Shown: piece after piece, positions 25,254 through 34,069 of the stretch
Numbering within the stretch: the first letter of the stretch is position 1
Layout: each line of letters starts with the position of its first letter
From: Haloarcula salina
GTDB taxonomy: Archaea > Halobacteriota > Halobacteria > Halobacteriales > Haloarculaceae
Direction of reading: 5' to 3'
DNA: 64,000 nucleotides
Assembly (NCBI RefSeq): GCF_010119195.1
Contig: NZ_WRXL01000001.1
Location: 434,001-498,000 of the forward strand
Program-made: the position numbers and the translations under genes
The notes under the pieces: generated by a model
Seen by the model: the letters and a program-made list of their open reading frames with translations, nothing else
Database searches by the model: none
Told to the model about the DNA's origin: nothing

Positions 25254-25721
25254 ATGACAGACAGCGAGTTCCGGGGACTCCGCCGCGCGGCCGACTACCA
25301 GTTCGGCGACGAGGGCGGCGCGGCGCTGTTCGCGGACGCCGACGCGCTCGACGTGACCCACACCAGTTCCGGCCGGCCGCGACAGGTCCACGCCGGCGAC
25401 GGCCGCGTGGCGACCTACGGGAGCGACGGCCGCTTCAGACTCGGACTGGCGGGCGGACGCCGCCTGCTCGCCGCCTTCGACGCGCCCCGCCACCGCGTGG
25501 TCGTCGGCGACGAGAGCGAACCCTTCGTCCGCGAGGGACGCAACGCCTTCGCGAAGTTCGTCCAGTCGGCCGACGACGGCCTCCGGCCGGGCGACGAGAC
25601 CCTCGTCGTCCACGAGGACGGCGACCTGCTCGCCGTCGGCCGCGCGGAGCTTCCAGGCAGCGGGATGGGCGACTTCGAGACGGGGATGGCCGTGAAGGTC
25701 CGCCAGGGTGCGGACGACTGA
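25254..25721 (+). CDS. PUA-domain RNA-binding protein
   Basis: The 155-residue protein ends in a PUA domain (about residues 75-150): GRNAFAKFVQSADDGLRPGDE, LAVGRAELPGSGM and GMAVKVRQ are the usual PUA landmarks, as seen at the C-terminus of archaeosine tRNA-guanine transglycosylase. The first 75 residues form the small domain that often precedes such PUA domains (LRRAADYQFGDEGGAALF). It probably binds tRNA or rRNA, perhaps helping modification. The ATG at 25254 follows a TATA box. No modification enzyme is adjacent. Confidence 0.84.
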   Translation: MTDSEFRGLRRAADYQFGDEGGAALFADADALDVTHTSSGRPRQVHAGDGRVATYGSDGRFRLGLAGGRRLLAAFDAPRHRVVVGDESEPFVREGRNAFAKFVQSADDGLRPGDETLVVHEDGDLLAVGRAELPGSGMGDFETGMAVKVRQGADD

Positions 25722-25773
25722 GACGGAAGCCCGCCGACAGAAAGCACTTCACGCCGTCCCCGGAACGACCAGT

Positions 25774-26265
25774 ATGCGCCGCCGTCAGGTCCTCGCCGCG
25801 CTCGCCGCCCTCCCGGCCGCCGGCTGTGTCGCTCCCGGTTCCGACCGGTCGACGCCGAGCGACTCGTCCTCGACAGCCGCGGACCGTGGTTCTCCGACGC
25901 CTCACGACCAGTCGTCGCCACCGCCCGCCGACCAGCCCGCAACGACACCGCCGCTGACGGCCAACCCGGACGATCCGATACTGTTCGTCATCCACAACAC
26001 GACGGACAGCGAACGAACGGTCCATCTCCGCGTTGCTCGTGGCGAGACGGCGGTGCTCGACGAGACGGCGACGCTGGCCCCTGACGCGTCCCGAGAGTAC
26101 GATTCGGGCATCGCCACGACCGGCGAGTACTCGATCAGCGTCGATGTGGAGAACGGACCGAGCCAGAGGCTCGACGTACACATCGGCGAATTCGCCGTCC
26201 GAAGCGGGTCGAACCACTACGTCGAAGTCACCCCCGACGGAGTCGACGTCTCCTGGGAGGAGTAG
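25774..26265 (+). CDS. Secreted lipoprotein, DUF-type, unknown function
   Basis: The 163-residue protein starts MRRRQVLAALAALPAAGC, a lipobox with Cys18, possibly a Tat-type signal given the arginines. A Ser/Thr/Pro-rich linker to about residue 62 is followed by a beta-rich domain (ILFVIHNTTDSERTVHLRV to the end), similar in look to small extracellular beta sandwiches. It converges on the AEC transporter gene with no gap. I do not recognise a function; an anchored surface protein is the safe reading. Confidence 0.75.
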   Translation: MRRRQVLAALAALPAAGCVAPGSDRSTPSDSSSTAADRGSPTPHDQSSPPPADQPATTPPLTANPDDPILFVIHNTTDSERTVHLRVARGETAVLDETATLAPDASREYDSGIATTGEYSISVDVENGPSQRLDVHIGEFAVRSGSNHYVEVTPDGVDVSWEE

Positions 26266-27216
26266 TCACAGCACCAGACCCGTCTGGAGCGCCCAGACCA
26301 GCACCGTCACCGTCAGCGCCGACGCCACCGTGGTCAGGAACACGGTCGCGCTGACCAGTTCGCTGGCCGAGCCGCCGTCTCGCTGGCCGCTGAACGCGCC
26401 GACGAGGATGATCGTCGTCACGCCCGTCGGCGTCCCCAGCAGGAGGACGACCACGCGCGCGACCGTCGGGTCCCGAAACCCGACCGCGAACACCGCGGCG
26501 AGCGCGAGGAACGGCGCGAGCAGGAGCCGCATCGCGCTCGCGAGCCCGACCGACCGGAAGTCGCTGTCGCCGTCGACGTTCGACAGCTGGACGCCGAGGA
26601 TGAGCAGCATCACCGGAATCGAGGCGTTGCCGAGCAGTTCAAGCGTCTGCATCAGCGTCGAGTCCGCGGGCGGGACCGCACCGAGCCAGCGGGCGGCGAG
26701 GGCGACCACGACGGCGTAGACGAGCGGGACGCCGAACACGCGGCGCATGTCGGCGAGCGCGCTGCCACCGCTGCCGCGGGCGGCGACGTAGATTCCCAGG
26801 GTGTACAGCAACACGCCCTGGAGCGCAGTCACGAGGACGGCGACGCTGCGGCCAGTCGCGCCGAACGCGAAGTCCGCGAGCGGGATGCCGTAGTTCCCGG
26901 TGTTGGGGAACACCGACACGAGCACGAACGCGCCGAGGAGCGGTTCGGCGTGACCCGTGAGGCGGCCGACGCCCTCAGCGACGGCGAGTATCGCGGCCGT
27001 GAACAGCGCGACGGCCAAGACCACGCTGAGAATCGTCCCGCCGCCCAGCATCGACGTGGTGAGGCTGTGAAAGACCAGCGCGGGCGCGAGGACGTACACC
27101 GTGACGGTGTTGAGCGCGTCGGGGTCGACCCCCTTCGCCCGCCCGAGCGCGAAGCCGGCGGCGGCGACCACCACGACCGGGAGGATGGCCGTCGCGAAAA
27201 TCGAGAGCAGCGACAC
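26266..27216 (-). CDS. AEC-family (auxin efflux carrier-like) transporter
   Basis: The 316-residue protein has about ten hydrophobic helices, in two sets of five, as in the AEC family of secondary carriers. Family features include the early PVVVVAAAGFALGR, the mid-protein FPNTGNYGIPLA, and GTPTGVTTIIL near residue 270. Family members move organic acids such as malate or malonate; the substrate here is unknown. The start MSLLSIFATAIL leads directly into helix 1. The stop is adjacent to the stop of the lipoprotein gene. Confidence 0.85.
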   Translation of the reverse strand: MSLLSIFATAILPVVVVAAAGFALGRAKGVDPDALNTVTVYVLAPALVFHSLTTSMLGGGTILSVVLAVALFTAAILAVAEGVGRLTGHAEPLLGAFVLVSVFPNTGNYGIPLADFAFGATGRSVAVLVTALQGVLLYTLGIYVAARGSGGSALADMRRVFGVPLVYAVVVALAARWLGAVPPADSTLMQTLELLGNASIPVMLLILGVQLSNVDGDSDFRSVGLASAMRLLLAPFLALAAVFAVGFRDPTVARVVVLLLGTPTGVTTIILVGAFSGQRDGGSASELVSATVFLTTVASALTVTVLVWALQTGLVL

Positions 27217-27338
27217 GGCGAGGATGGTCGACCGAGCCTTAGAACCGTTACGAAACCCCGGAGCGCGACCGCGCCGGCGAGCGCTCGCCTGCGGTGTGGG
27301 TCGCTACGCTTTTCTGCCCGGCCACGCGACTCACACGT

Positions 27339-27728
27339 ATGTTTGGCGGAGGCGGCGGGATGAACCCGCGCAAGATGAAGCAGATGATGGAACAGATGGG
27401 CATCGACATGCAGGACATCGATGCGCAGGAAGTGATCATCCGCACACCCGACGAGGAGCTCGTCTTCAGCGACGCGGAGGTCCAGCTGATGGAGGCCCAG
27501 GGCCAGAAGACCTACCAGATCGTCGGTGACCCCGAGAGCCGCGACGTCGACGCGAGCGAGAGCGACGACGCGGCAGAGGACGCCGAGGAGAGCGAGAGCG
27601 ACTCGGGCGTCGACGAGGACGACGTTGAACTCGTCGCGATGCGGGCCGGCGTCGACGAGGACACCGCCCGCGAGGCGCTGGAAGCCAACGACGGCGACCT
27701 CGCGGACGCCGTCGACGAACTGGAGTAA
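27339..27728 (+). CDS. nac: Archaeal nascent polypeptide-associated complex protein
   Basis: NAC binds nascent chains at the ribosome. The 129-residue protein begins with the typical [21 protein letters not shown], has the NAC beta domain ([15 protein letters not shown] to TYQIVG), an acidic linker (about residues 66-90) and a C-terminal UBA domain ([20 protein letters not shown]). The ATG at 27339 is the family start. The next gene, trmI, begins 1 base after the stop, a conserved archaeal pair that suggests one transcript and coupled translation. Confidence 0.94.
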   Translation: MFGGGGGMNPRKMKQMMEQMGIDMQDIDAQEVIIRTPDEELVFSDAEVQLMEAQGQKTYQIVGDPESRDVDASESDDAAEDAEESESDSGVDEDDVELVAMRAGVDEDTAREALEANDGDLADAVDELE

Positions 27729-27729
27729 C

Positions 27730-28452
27730 GTGGCCTACCTCTTCGTCCACGAGGACCGCGAGTACCTGCTGGACCCCGGCGAGCGCTTCGAGTCCGACCT
27801 CGGAATCCTGGAGGTCCCCGAAGACGTGACGCCGGGCGAGGTCGTCGAGACGCACCTGGGTACCGGCTTCACCGTCCGGCGGCTCCGCGGCCCGGACCTG
27901 TTCAATCACCTCGAACGGACCGGCGCGCCGATGATGCCCCGCGACGTGGGCCTCGTGGTCGGCAAGACCGGGGTCGCTGCCGGCGACCGCGTCCTCGACG
28001 CCGGGACCGGGACCGGCATCCTCAGCGCGTACATGGGCCGGCTCGGCGCGGACGTGGTGACCTACGAGCGCGACCCGGAGTTCGCCGAGGTCGCGCGACA
28101 GAACATGGCGATCGCCGGCGTCGAGGACGCCGTCGAGGTCCGGACGGGGGACGTGACCGACGACCTCGACGAACTGTCGGGCTTCGACGTGCTGACGCTC
28201 GACACCGAGGACGCGCCGACCGTTGTCGAGCGGACGCCGACGCTCCTCGAACGGGGCGGCTCGCTCGCGGTGTACTCGCCGTTCGTCGAGAACACGCGGG
28301 CCGCCGCCGAGGCTGCCACGGAGGTCGGCCTCGAACAGGTCGAGACGCTCGACACCATCCAGCGGGAGATGGACTTCGACGACCGCGGCTCGCGCCCCGC
28401 CACGGCCGGCGTCGGTCACACCGGCTACCTGACGTTCGCTCGGCGGCCCTGA
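27730..28452 (+). CDS. trmI: tRNA (adenine-N1)-methyltransferase
   Basis: TrmI-type enzymes methylate A57/A58 of tRNA. The 240-residue protein has a small N-terminal beta domain, then the class I fold with the SAM-binding motif LDAGTGTGILSAYM near residue 88, the acidic residue at the end of the next strand (VVTYERDPEF), and LTLDTEDAPTVVE as the post-IV strand. GTG at 27730 is used as the start, just after nac. Coupling to nac is a recurrent archaeal arrangement. PIMT-like protein methyltransferase is the alternative, but the N-terminal domain favours TrmI. Confidence 0.88.
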   Translation: MAYLFVHEDREYLLDPGERFESDLGILEVPEDVTPGEVVETHLGTGFTVRRLRGPDLFNHLERTGAPMMPRDVGLVVGKTGVAAGDRVLDAGTGTGILSAYMGRLGADVVTYERDPEFAEVARQNMAIAGVEDAVEVRTGDVTDDLDELSGFDVLTLDTEDAPTVVERTPTLLERGGSLAVYSPFVENTRAAAEAATEVGLEQVETLDTIQREMDFDDRGSRPATAGVGHTGYLTFARRP

Positions 28453-28525
28453 CAGCCGCGCCGGCGTCGGGCCCGATTCCTTGGGGTGTGTTTTTCATCC
28501 GGGACTACGCCCTAGTGTCAGCTGC

Positions 28526-28735
28526 ATGAGCGAATCAGAACCGCCGTCCGAGACGACGACGTGGCCCGAACTCGCGATCGGGCTGTACGACAGACTGACC
28601 GGGCGCAACGCCGAGATCACGTACGAGTTCGAGGACATGGAGGTCGACGTTCCGAGCAAGGCCGGCGCGGACGCCGACCACGCCCACTGGCGGGTGGACG
28701 GGACGCTGACAATCACGACCCGCGAACGCGACTGA
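28526..28735 (+). CDS. Conserved haloarchaeal small acidic protein
   Basis: A 69-residue acidic protein. It has no membrane helix and no Cys motif; residues 14-60 (WPELAIGLYDRLTGRN, EITYEFEDMEVDVPS, DHAHWRVDGTLTI) suggest a compact alpha/beta fold. It is followed after 2 bases by another small gene, so they probably form one unit. I do not recognise the family. The ATG at 28526 is favoured over one upstream because the extra residues look random. Confidence 0.68.
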   Translation: MSESEPPSETTTWPELAIGLYDRLTGRNAEITYEFEDMEVDVPSKAGADADHAHWRVDGTLTITTRERD

Positions 28736-28737
28736 CA

Positions 28738-29121
28738 GTGACGTCCGGGGCACGGACGGTCGGCGACCTGCTCGACGCCGTCGAGCGCCGCCCGAACCTC
28801 GCCGTGGACGCCGATCTGACCCTGGCGGTCGACGGACGCGACATCGACGTTCGCGCGTACGACGACCTGGTCGCAGTAGAGTTGCCGTCGCTCGGGGCGG
28901 CAGTCGCGCTCTGGCGCGGGCGGCCGTTCGACCAGACGGACGCCGCGGTGGCGCTCGCGGCCGCGGGCTTGACGGTCGAACTCCGGGTCCGCGGCGCGCC
29001 CGTCGCTCGGCTGGGCGCGAAGGCGGTTCCGGGCGACCTGACTCGGCGACTCGGGTTCGGCCCGGTGGAACTGTACCCGGAGGGAGCGCTGCTGGCGCTC
29101 GTCAGTGCACGGCGCGGATGA
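28738..29121 (+). CDS. Hypothetical protein, second gene of a pair
   Basis: The 127-residue protein uses GTG at 28738, just after the stop of the preceding gene. It starts MTSGARTVGDLLDAVERRP, and the middle (VDGRDIDVRAYDDLVAVELPSLGAA) looks like a beta-rich fold. The last 20 bases overlap the end of the convergent gene at 29102-29710. No motif is recognised. Coding character is supported by the paired arrangement and an acidic composition. Confidence 0.62.
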   Translation: MTSGARTVGDLLDAVERRPNLAVDADLTLAVDGRDIDVRAYDDLVAVELPSLGAAVALWRGRPFDQTDAAVALAAAGLTVELRVRGAPVARLGAKAVPGDLTRRLGFGPVELYPEGALLALVSARRG

Positions 29122-29710
29122 GCGTCAATAGCTCCGACTGGTAGTCCGACGGCGCTCGCTGGAGGGCGTCGTCCGGATCCGAAACGCCCAGCAGCGCCGC
29201 CAGCGAGCGGTCGGGATACGCGCCCGCGGCAATGCGGAAGCCGTCGCCGTGCCAGACGCCCACCCAGCCGGTGATCGACAGCGTCGCGTCGGCGTCGTCG
29301 AGCGCCAGCGACGCGCTGTAGGTCCGAAGGCGAGCGCGGTCCCCGCTGTCGACGCGGACCCGCTCGGTCCGACCGCGCTCGACGTCCTCGAACCCCCTGT
29401 CGCGCAGCTGGTCGGCGAACGCCGACTGGGCCTCCGAGCGGACCGTCGGGAGGATCATCGCCGGTCCGATACCCGGCGAGAGCGGCGGCGTGAACGACAG
29501 CGCCGTCGCGAAGAAGAACCGCCACTGCCGGTCGATGCCCGTCGCCGCCTCGACGGCCGCCCGCGTCTCCGCGTCGTCGTACACCCTCGTCGCCCCCTCG
29601 ACGCGCGCGGTCGGCAATCGGAACACGGTCTCGACGCGCTCGTCGACGAGCGTCCAGCCGCCGTCGCGAAGGCGATCCGCGGGAACGTCCGGGAACGAGG
29701 CGTCGGGCAC
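29102..29710 (-). CDS. Conserved hypothetical protein
   Basis: The 202-residue soluble protein contains an alpha/beta pattern with a central segment of aromatic and proline residues (WRFFFATALSFTPPLSPGIGP). It lacks a signal peptide or membrane span. Its family is not clear to me. It overlaps the convergent gene by 20 bases at the 3' end. It is followed upstream (29718) by transcription factor S on the same strand with 7 bases between, so it may be the second gene in that unit. Confidence 0.68.
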   Translation of the reverse strand: MPDASFPDVPADRLRDGGWTLVDERVETVFRLPTARVEGATRVYDDAETRAAVEAATGIDRQWRFFFATALSFTPPLSPGIGPAMILPTVRSEAQSAFADQLRDRGFEDVERGRTERVRVDSGDRARLRTYSASLALDDADATLSITGWVGVWHGDGFRIAAGAYPDRSLAALLGVSDPDDALQRAPSDYQSELLTLIRAVH

Positions 29711-29717
29711 GCTCAGC

Positions 29718-30044
29718 TCAGTGGTCGTCCTCGCGCCACTTGTGCTCGCACTCGGTACAGGTGAAAAAGCGCGTCTCGGACTCGTCGGCCGCTCGGATCT
29801 GCTTCATCTCGTAGAACGCCCGGTCGTTGCCGCACTCGGGACAGCGCGCGCCGGTCGTCGGGCCCATGTCCGCGGCGTCGACCTCGGAGGTGTCGACGAT
29901 CTCGGACTCCTCCTGGCCCTCGGTCGTGACCGCCATCTCGCGCTCGGCCTCGGCGTTCCGGGACTTCTCGTAGCCACAGCTCCCGCAGACCCAGGTGTCG
30001 TCTTCCGTTTTCATCATCGAACCGCATTCGTCGCAGAACTCCAT
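29718..30044 (-). CDS. tfs: Transcription factor S (TFIIS/RPB9-like cleavage factor)
   Basis: TFS stimulates RNA cleavage by backtracked archaeal RNA polymerase. The 108-residue protein has an N-terminal zinc ribbon (CDEC at residues 4-7, CGSC at 20-23) and a C-terminal TFIIS-type ribbon (CPECGND and CTECEHKW). The acidic hairpin essential for cleavage is present as AADESETRFF. The length and layout match archaeal TFS. An AT-poor leader upstream (30045-30117) gives a weak promoter box. The gene precedes the hypothetical protein at 29102. Confidence 0.94.
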   Translation of the reverse strand: MEFCDECGSMMKTEDDTWVCGSCGYEKSRNAEAEREMAVTTEGQEESEIVDTSEVDAADMGPTTGARCPECGNDRAFYEMKQIRAADESETRFFTCTECEHKWREDDH

Positions 30045-30117
30045 TGTTGGTCCAGCCTTGGCCGGCCACGCGTGTTAAACGCCCGGTTTCGTGGACGGGC
30101 ACTGACTGCCGGCCGTC

Positions 30118-31143
30118 TCAGTCGTTGCGGATCCAGGCCGAACAGGGGTCCATGTCGTCCATCACTTCGCCCTTGAACGAGCAGTACGGCTCGATGTCGC
30201 CGTCTTCCATCACGTACTGGAAGTGTCGGCAGTTGCCGCAGTACGTGTCGGGCTCGCCCTGGTGAACGGCGGTCTCGGTTATCGCGTCGCGGCTCTTCGC
30301 CGCGGTCCCGCCGTCGGTCGAGTGCGCGGCTTCCGGGCCGGCCTGCGCGATAGACGGGTCGAGCGTGTCTTCCGACGGGCCGCGCGGGGCCCCGGACTGC
30401 GATGTGGACCGAGACGATGCGTTCGAGCGGGCGGTGTCAGCGGCCCCCGTTCGGCCGGACTGTCGCTGAGCCGACTGGCGACGCTGGCGGTCCGTTCGGG
30501 TCGTGGTCGCGCCGTCGTTGCCGCCGTCGCTGACGGCCCCGCCCTTCGGAGTCCGGTTCGTCTGGGTCTCGACGCCGCCGTCGGGGTCCTCGCCGAAGAA
30601 GCCGATACCGCCGAGTCCGGGGATCGACCGGGCCTCCTCGACGAGGCGGATCGTCCCTTCCTCGGTCACCTCCATGCGAGCGGTCCCGCCCGGGTCGTTC
30701 CGGGTCTTGAACGTCGCCAGCGCGGCGAACAGCGCCCAGAACGCCGTGATGACGCCGGCGAAGTAGACCACGCCGGTGAGCAGCGCCAGTAGCGGGTCGC
30801 TGCTGGTCCAGCTGTACGGGTAGAGCTGCCGGAACAGGCCGACGCCGACGACGGCGACGACGGCTCCCGCGACGGCGGTCGCCCGGACTCGCAGGCTGGT
30901 CGGCAGGACGGCGAACAGCCCGAGGATGACGCACGGCAGTCCGAGGCCGGCGACGGTCCCGGCGAGTCGCCGGGCGGCGTACGCGTCCAGTCCGTACCGG
31001 CCCCCGATACCGGTCGTCGCGAGCGCGATCGCTCCCACGAGCCCGGCGGCACCCGCGAGAAACAGCGCCGTCCCGACGAGCTGCTGACGGCGCGACGCGA
31101 CTCGCCCGACATCCCCCTCGTACACGTCGGAGAGACTAGTCAT
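30118..31143 (-). CDS. Membrane protein with C-terminal zinc-type cysteine cluster (DUF7139-like)
   Basis: The 341-residue haloarchaeal protein has four membrane helices in its first 150 residues (about 23-45, 58-82, 88-110, 121-144), a cytoplasmic region with a Ser/Thr/Arg-rich disordered stretch (210-290), and a C-terminal cluster TYCGNCRHFQY...PYCSFKGE...DPCSAW that can bind a metal. ATG 31143 is chosen over 31158 because of the run MTSLSDVYEGDVGRVASRR, which is typical. It resembles the DUF7139 family. The role is unknown. Confidence 0.75.
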   Translation of the reverse strand: MTSLSDVYEGDVGRVASRRQQLVGTALFLAGAAGLVGAIALATTGIGGRYGLDAYAARRLAGTVAGLGLPCVILGLFAVLPTSLRVRATAVAGAVVAVVGVGLFRQLYPYSWTSSDPLLALLTGVVYFAGVITAFWALFAALATFKTRNDPGGTARMEVTEEGTIRLVEEARSIPGLGGIGFFGEDPDGGVETQTNRTPKGGAVSDGGNDGATTTRTDRQRRQSAQRQSGRTGAADTARSNASSRSTSQSGAPRGPSEDTLDPSIAQAGPEAAHSTDGGTAAKSRDAITETAVHQGEPDTYCGNCRHFQYVMEDGDIEPYCSFKGEVMDDMDPCSAWIRND

Positions 31144-31290
31144 GGGCAATACTACCACGACATCGGATAAAACTACCCGTCAGACACGCGCATGACGCGG
31201 GCACGCGCGATGTTGGAGGGTGAGCGACGAGTCGCACCCGGAGCGCGGCGTTCCGAAAGCACTAATCGGGCCCGCGGGAACACTCGAAGT

Positions 31291-31578
31291 ATGAGCGACG
31301 ACGATAGCGAGGAGGAAGCGGCCCCGGCCGTCGAACTCGGAGAGGGACCGGACGTCGAGGGTGCGCCGCTGTCCCGCGTCTCCGCGCGACTGACGTGGGG
31401 GATCGAACACAGCACCATCGTCGAGCGCGAGGGCGAGACGACCATCCGGACGCCGGACGGCCCGCAGGAGCTCGCGTCGGTCCTCGAAGACGTCGACGTG
31501 CCGTACTTCGCCGACCGTCAGGAGTTCGAGAGCGAAGTGCGCGATGTCGTCGGGGCCGGCCCGGTTCCGACCGAGTGA
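31291..31578 (+). CDS. DUF5789-family haloarchaeal protein
   Basis: The 95-residue acidic protein has an N-terminal Asp/Glu run followed by a compact domain (TWGIEHSTIVEREGET, IRTPDGPQELASVLEDVDVPYFADRQEF, ending VPTE) that matches the DUF5789 family found only in haloarchaea. The role is unknown. The ATG at 31291 lies 27 bases after an ACTAATCGG box (31260-31268), a possible TATA element for a leaderless transcript. It is divergent from the gene at 30118-31143. Confidence 0.8.
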   Translation: MSDDDSEEEAAPAVELGEGPDVEGAPLSRVSARLTWGIEHSTIVEREGETTIRTPDGPQELASVLEDVDVPYFADRQEFESEVRDVVGAGPVPTE

Positions 31579-31663
31579 GCGCGACACGCCGTCTTCTGTC
31601 GCCGCAGACCGGCGGAACGTTGAAGCGGGCGCGACCGGACGGTGGAGTCGAGGTACCCTCCAG

Positions 31664-32296
31664 ATGGTCACGGTCTCCCGCTATCACCTGCCCGCCGTCG
31701 CGCTAGTCCTGTTAGGTGCGTGTCTCGCCGTTCCGGCGGGGGTACAGGTCGCCGACGCGGCGGTCGTGGAGTACAGCCATTCGATCGAACGCGTGAGCGA
31801 GGCGTCCGTCGGCGACGCGACGGTCCACGAGTACGAATCGCTCGCGGAGAAGCCGCGCTGGGCGTTCGACGCGGCGCTGTCGGCCCCGTCCGGCGAGGCG
31901 ACCGTGCGCTCGGTGACCCGCCGACCGGACGCCGCCTACGCGGGCGACGCCGCGGCCGTCACCTACGTGAGCTACGACGGGAACGTCTACCGACTCGTCT
32001 CCACGGTCGACAGCGGGCCGCTCCTCGGCTGGGTGTTCGGCCCGCTCTTCCTGCTGGGAGCGGGGCTGCTCGCCGTCGGTGCGAACGGCTTCCGATACGA
32101 CCGACCGCGGCTTCCCGCGGCCGTTCTCAGCGGCGCGGTGACGGCCGGCGCGCTACTTGCGGGCGGTGCTTTCGGGGTCGTCCTCAGGTATCAGTCGCCG
32201 TGGGTCGTCCTCGCGATGCTCGCGCTCGTCGTCGGCGTGACCGCGGGCACCTGGCGCCTCCTCTCGCCGACGCTGGCGGTCACAGGCCCGAGGTGA
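31664..32296 (+). CDS. Membrane protein of unknown function
   Basis: The 210-residue protein has a signal-like first helix (residues 8-30), an extracellular domain of about 85 residues (YSHSIERVSEASV...YVSYDGNVYRLVSTVD), and three further helices (about 122-140, 150-172, 178-198). The arrangement suggests an outward domain held by a helical bundle. I do not recognise a family. ATG 31664 follows a weak SD-like CAG. It is followed by the convergent small gene at 32329. Confidence 0.7.
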   Translation: MVTVSRYHLPAVALVLLGACLAVPAGVQVADAAVVEYSHSIERVSEASVGDATVHEYESLAEKPRWAFDAALSAPSGEATVRSVTRRPDAAYAGDAAAVTYVSYDGNVYRLVSTVDSGPLLGWVFGPLFLLGAGLLAVGANGFRYDRPRLPAAVLSGAVTAGALLAGGAFGVVLRYQSPWVVLAMLALVVGVTAGTWRLLSPTLAVTGPR

Positions 32297-32328
32297 CGGC
32301 TGAAAAGGGGTCGCTCGGCGACGCCGCG

Positions 32329-32493
32329 TCAGCGCATGTTGTCGAGCGCGTACACCGTATCGGACATTATCCACTCCGTCTCGCAGTCGGCGTGCTCGAT
32401 ACTGAGGGCCCGAAAGGTCTCTCGGCCGCCGTCGACCGTGATCTCGAACGCACGGCTTCGAAGCGGCTCCGAGTGGGGACGCTGTGGGGACAC
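32329..32493 (-). CDS. Small protein resembling haloarchaeal DUF7511
   Basis: A 54-residue protein with GTG start (MSPQRPHSEPLRSRAFEITV) preceded by an SD-like GAGGGG. Its C-terminus ETEWIMSDTVYALDNMR matches the pattern Thr-x-Trp-Ile...Asp...Leu...Arg seen at the end of DUF7511 proteins. An open frame extends far upstream, so the true start is uncertain. It is convergent with the membrane gene at 31664. Confidence 0.5.
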   Translation of the reverse strand: MSPQRPHSEPLRSRAFEITVDGGRETFRALSIEHADCETEWIMSDTVYALDNMR

Positions 32494-32582
32494 AGATACC
32501 CCTCGGAGAGTCTGACCGATAAACGAGTCGATTCGGCCCGAGAGCCCGAGAGACGGCGACTGGGCGCCGTCTGGCGATTCCG

Positions 32583-32768
32583 TCAGGAATCGGGCGGTTC
32601 GGCGTCTTCGCCCGCCGCAGTCGCTTCCGCCCGCCCGCGGCGCTTGCCGAAGAGGTACGCCGCGACGACGAGCGCGAGCGGAACCACCAGAACCATCGCC
32701 ATCATCACGAGAATGACGATGAGTTCGGTTATACCGGGCACACCGGGAAACAGTGGGAAGGGGACCAT
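32583..32768 (-). CDS. Small single-helix membrane protein
   Basis: A 61-residue protein with one long hydrophobic helix, GITELIVILVMMAMVLVVPLA to about residue 40, flanked by a positive cluster FGKRRGR and an acidic tail. It resembles TatA in size and layout but lacks the amphipathic helix of TatA, so I do not call it that. It lies 26 bases past the start of nreA on the same strand. Its role is unknown. Confidence 0.6.
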   Translation of the reverse strand: MVPFPLFPGVPGITELIVILVMMAMVLVVPLALVVAAYLFGKRRGRAEATAAGEDAEPPDS

Positions 32769-32794
32769 ACGCCGACGTGATGCGGCCACGTCTG

Positions 32795-34069
32795 TTAAAA
32801 GTCACTGAGCTGGGACTGCAGGCCGGCGACCAGTTCGGACTTCCGGCGCAGTTGCCCGAGTCCGACGGGAAGCTGGTCAGAGATGGCCGAGAGCACCTCG
32901 CGGAAAGACTGGCCCGTCCCGGGCTCGCCGTCGAAGGCGTTTCTGACGCCCTCGCGCACCTGCCAGACGCCCACCGGGGCCCAGTAGTCGTCGGTGATCT
33001 CGCGGAGGACGAGACACTTCGCTTGCCGGTCGCGCTCCCGGAGGTGTTCGAGGACGCCCAGGCGGGCCGCGTAGTAGGCCCCCGCGGTCTCCTCGACGTA
33101 GGACGTTCGGCCCTCGTAGCCCTCGTGGGCGCTGGCGAGGAAGTAGCCCGCGTCGGGACGCGGGTTCCAGACGCTCTGGGGCCCCTTCATCTCGACGAGT
33201 TCGAACTCCCAGCGGCCGGGCGCGAGCACGACCCAGTAGCGGTTGCCCATGTACTCGTTGTACCACAGCTCGGGCTTGTCGATGGTGTCCGCGTTCCGCA
33301 GGGTCCCGCGGACGTACTGGCCGACGGTGTCGTCGACGGCCGTGATCGACCAGCGCGTGGGCACGAGCGAGCGCTCGCTCGCCTGCCCCAGCGCGCCCGC
33401 CGAGAGGATCGTGTTGATGTCGTACACGTCGAAGCCGCGGCGATAGAGGTAGGTCATCGCGCCCTCGGCGCGCCAGTCGTCGTCCGAGAGCGTCTTCTCG
33501 ACGGCGCGCGGAACGTGGGGATTCTCCGCGAGGTCCGCACCGGTCGCCCGCGCCCGGGGTCCGGTCGGCGTCCGCACGTCGTCGAAGCCCACGTCCATCT
33601 GGGGCGTCCCGTCGAGGCCGATTTCAACGTCGACCGGGCGGTCTGCGATGGCGACCTCGCGCTGGACGCCCACGAACCCGTTCCAGACGTCGTGGACGCC
33701 GCCACCGGTACTGACCGAATCGACCGCTGTCGACTGCGTGGAGTTCACCATCCCGGTCCGGCGCTGGAGCACGTCCTCGATGCCCAGTCCCTGCTGATAC
33801 CAGTCGCCGCTCGTGGCGAACCCCTCGGCGGCGGCGTCGGTGTCGACGGGCGAGAGCAGTCCCGTCGAGACGTTCGGGTAGCCGGAGCGACCGACGAAGA
33901 TCTCGGGGGCGGTCGAGCCGAACAAGGAGTCTCCCTGCACGACTTCTTCGAACTGTCGCTCGACGTCTTCGAGGTGGTCGGTGATCGCGTAGGACTTCTC
34001 CGCCGCGAGGCGGCGTCGCTCCGCGGCCTCGTCGCGCTCGAATCCCTCGATGAACTCGTCGAGCTGCAT
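32795..34069 (-). CDS. nreA: DNA repair protein NreA
   Basis: NreA is an archaeal repair protein that contacts the sliding clamp PCNA. The 424-residue protein begins MQLDEFIEGFERDEAAERRR and contains the family stretches SYAITDHLEDVERQFEE, APEIFVGRSGYPNVS and YWVVLAPGRWEFELVEMKG. The C-terminal residues QSQLSDF form a PCNA-interaction (PIP) box of type QxxLxxF at the very end, as in known NreA. The ATG at 34069 is clear. It is followed on the same strand by a small membrane gene. The assignment is firm; biochemical activity in the family is not fully defined. Confidence 0.9.
   Translation of the reverse strand: MQLDEFIEGFERDEAAERRRLAAEKSYAITDHLEDVERQFEEVVQGDSLFGSTAPEIFVGRSGYPNVSTGLLSPVDTDAAAEGFATSGDWYQQGLGIEDVLQRRTGMVNSTQSTAVDSVSTGGGVHDVWNGFVGVQREVAIADRPVDVEIGLDGTPQMDVGFDDVRTPTGPRARATGADLAENPHVPRAVEKTLSDDDWRAEGAMTYLYRRGFDVYDINTILSAGALGQASERSLVPTRWSITAVDDTVGQYVRGTLRNADTIDKPELWYNEYMGNRYWVVLAPGRWEFELVEMKGPQSVWNPRPDAGYFLASAHEGYEGRTSYVEETAGAYYAARLGVLEHLRERDRQAKCLVLREITDDYWAPVGVWQVREGVRNAFDGEPGTGQSFREVLSAISDQLPVGLGQLRRKSELVAGLQSQLSDF

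Noticed and set aside
32583-32768. TatA translocase subunit
   Set aside because: The size and single helix fit, but the amphipathic helix after the membrane span is missing and the tail is short, so the name is not supported.
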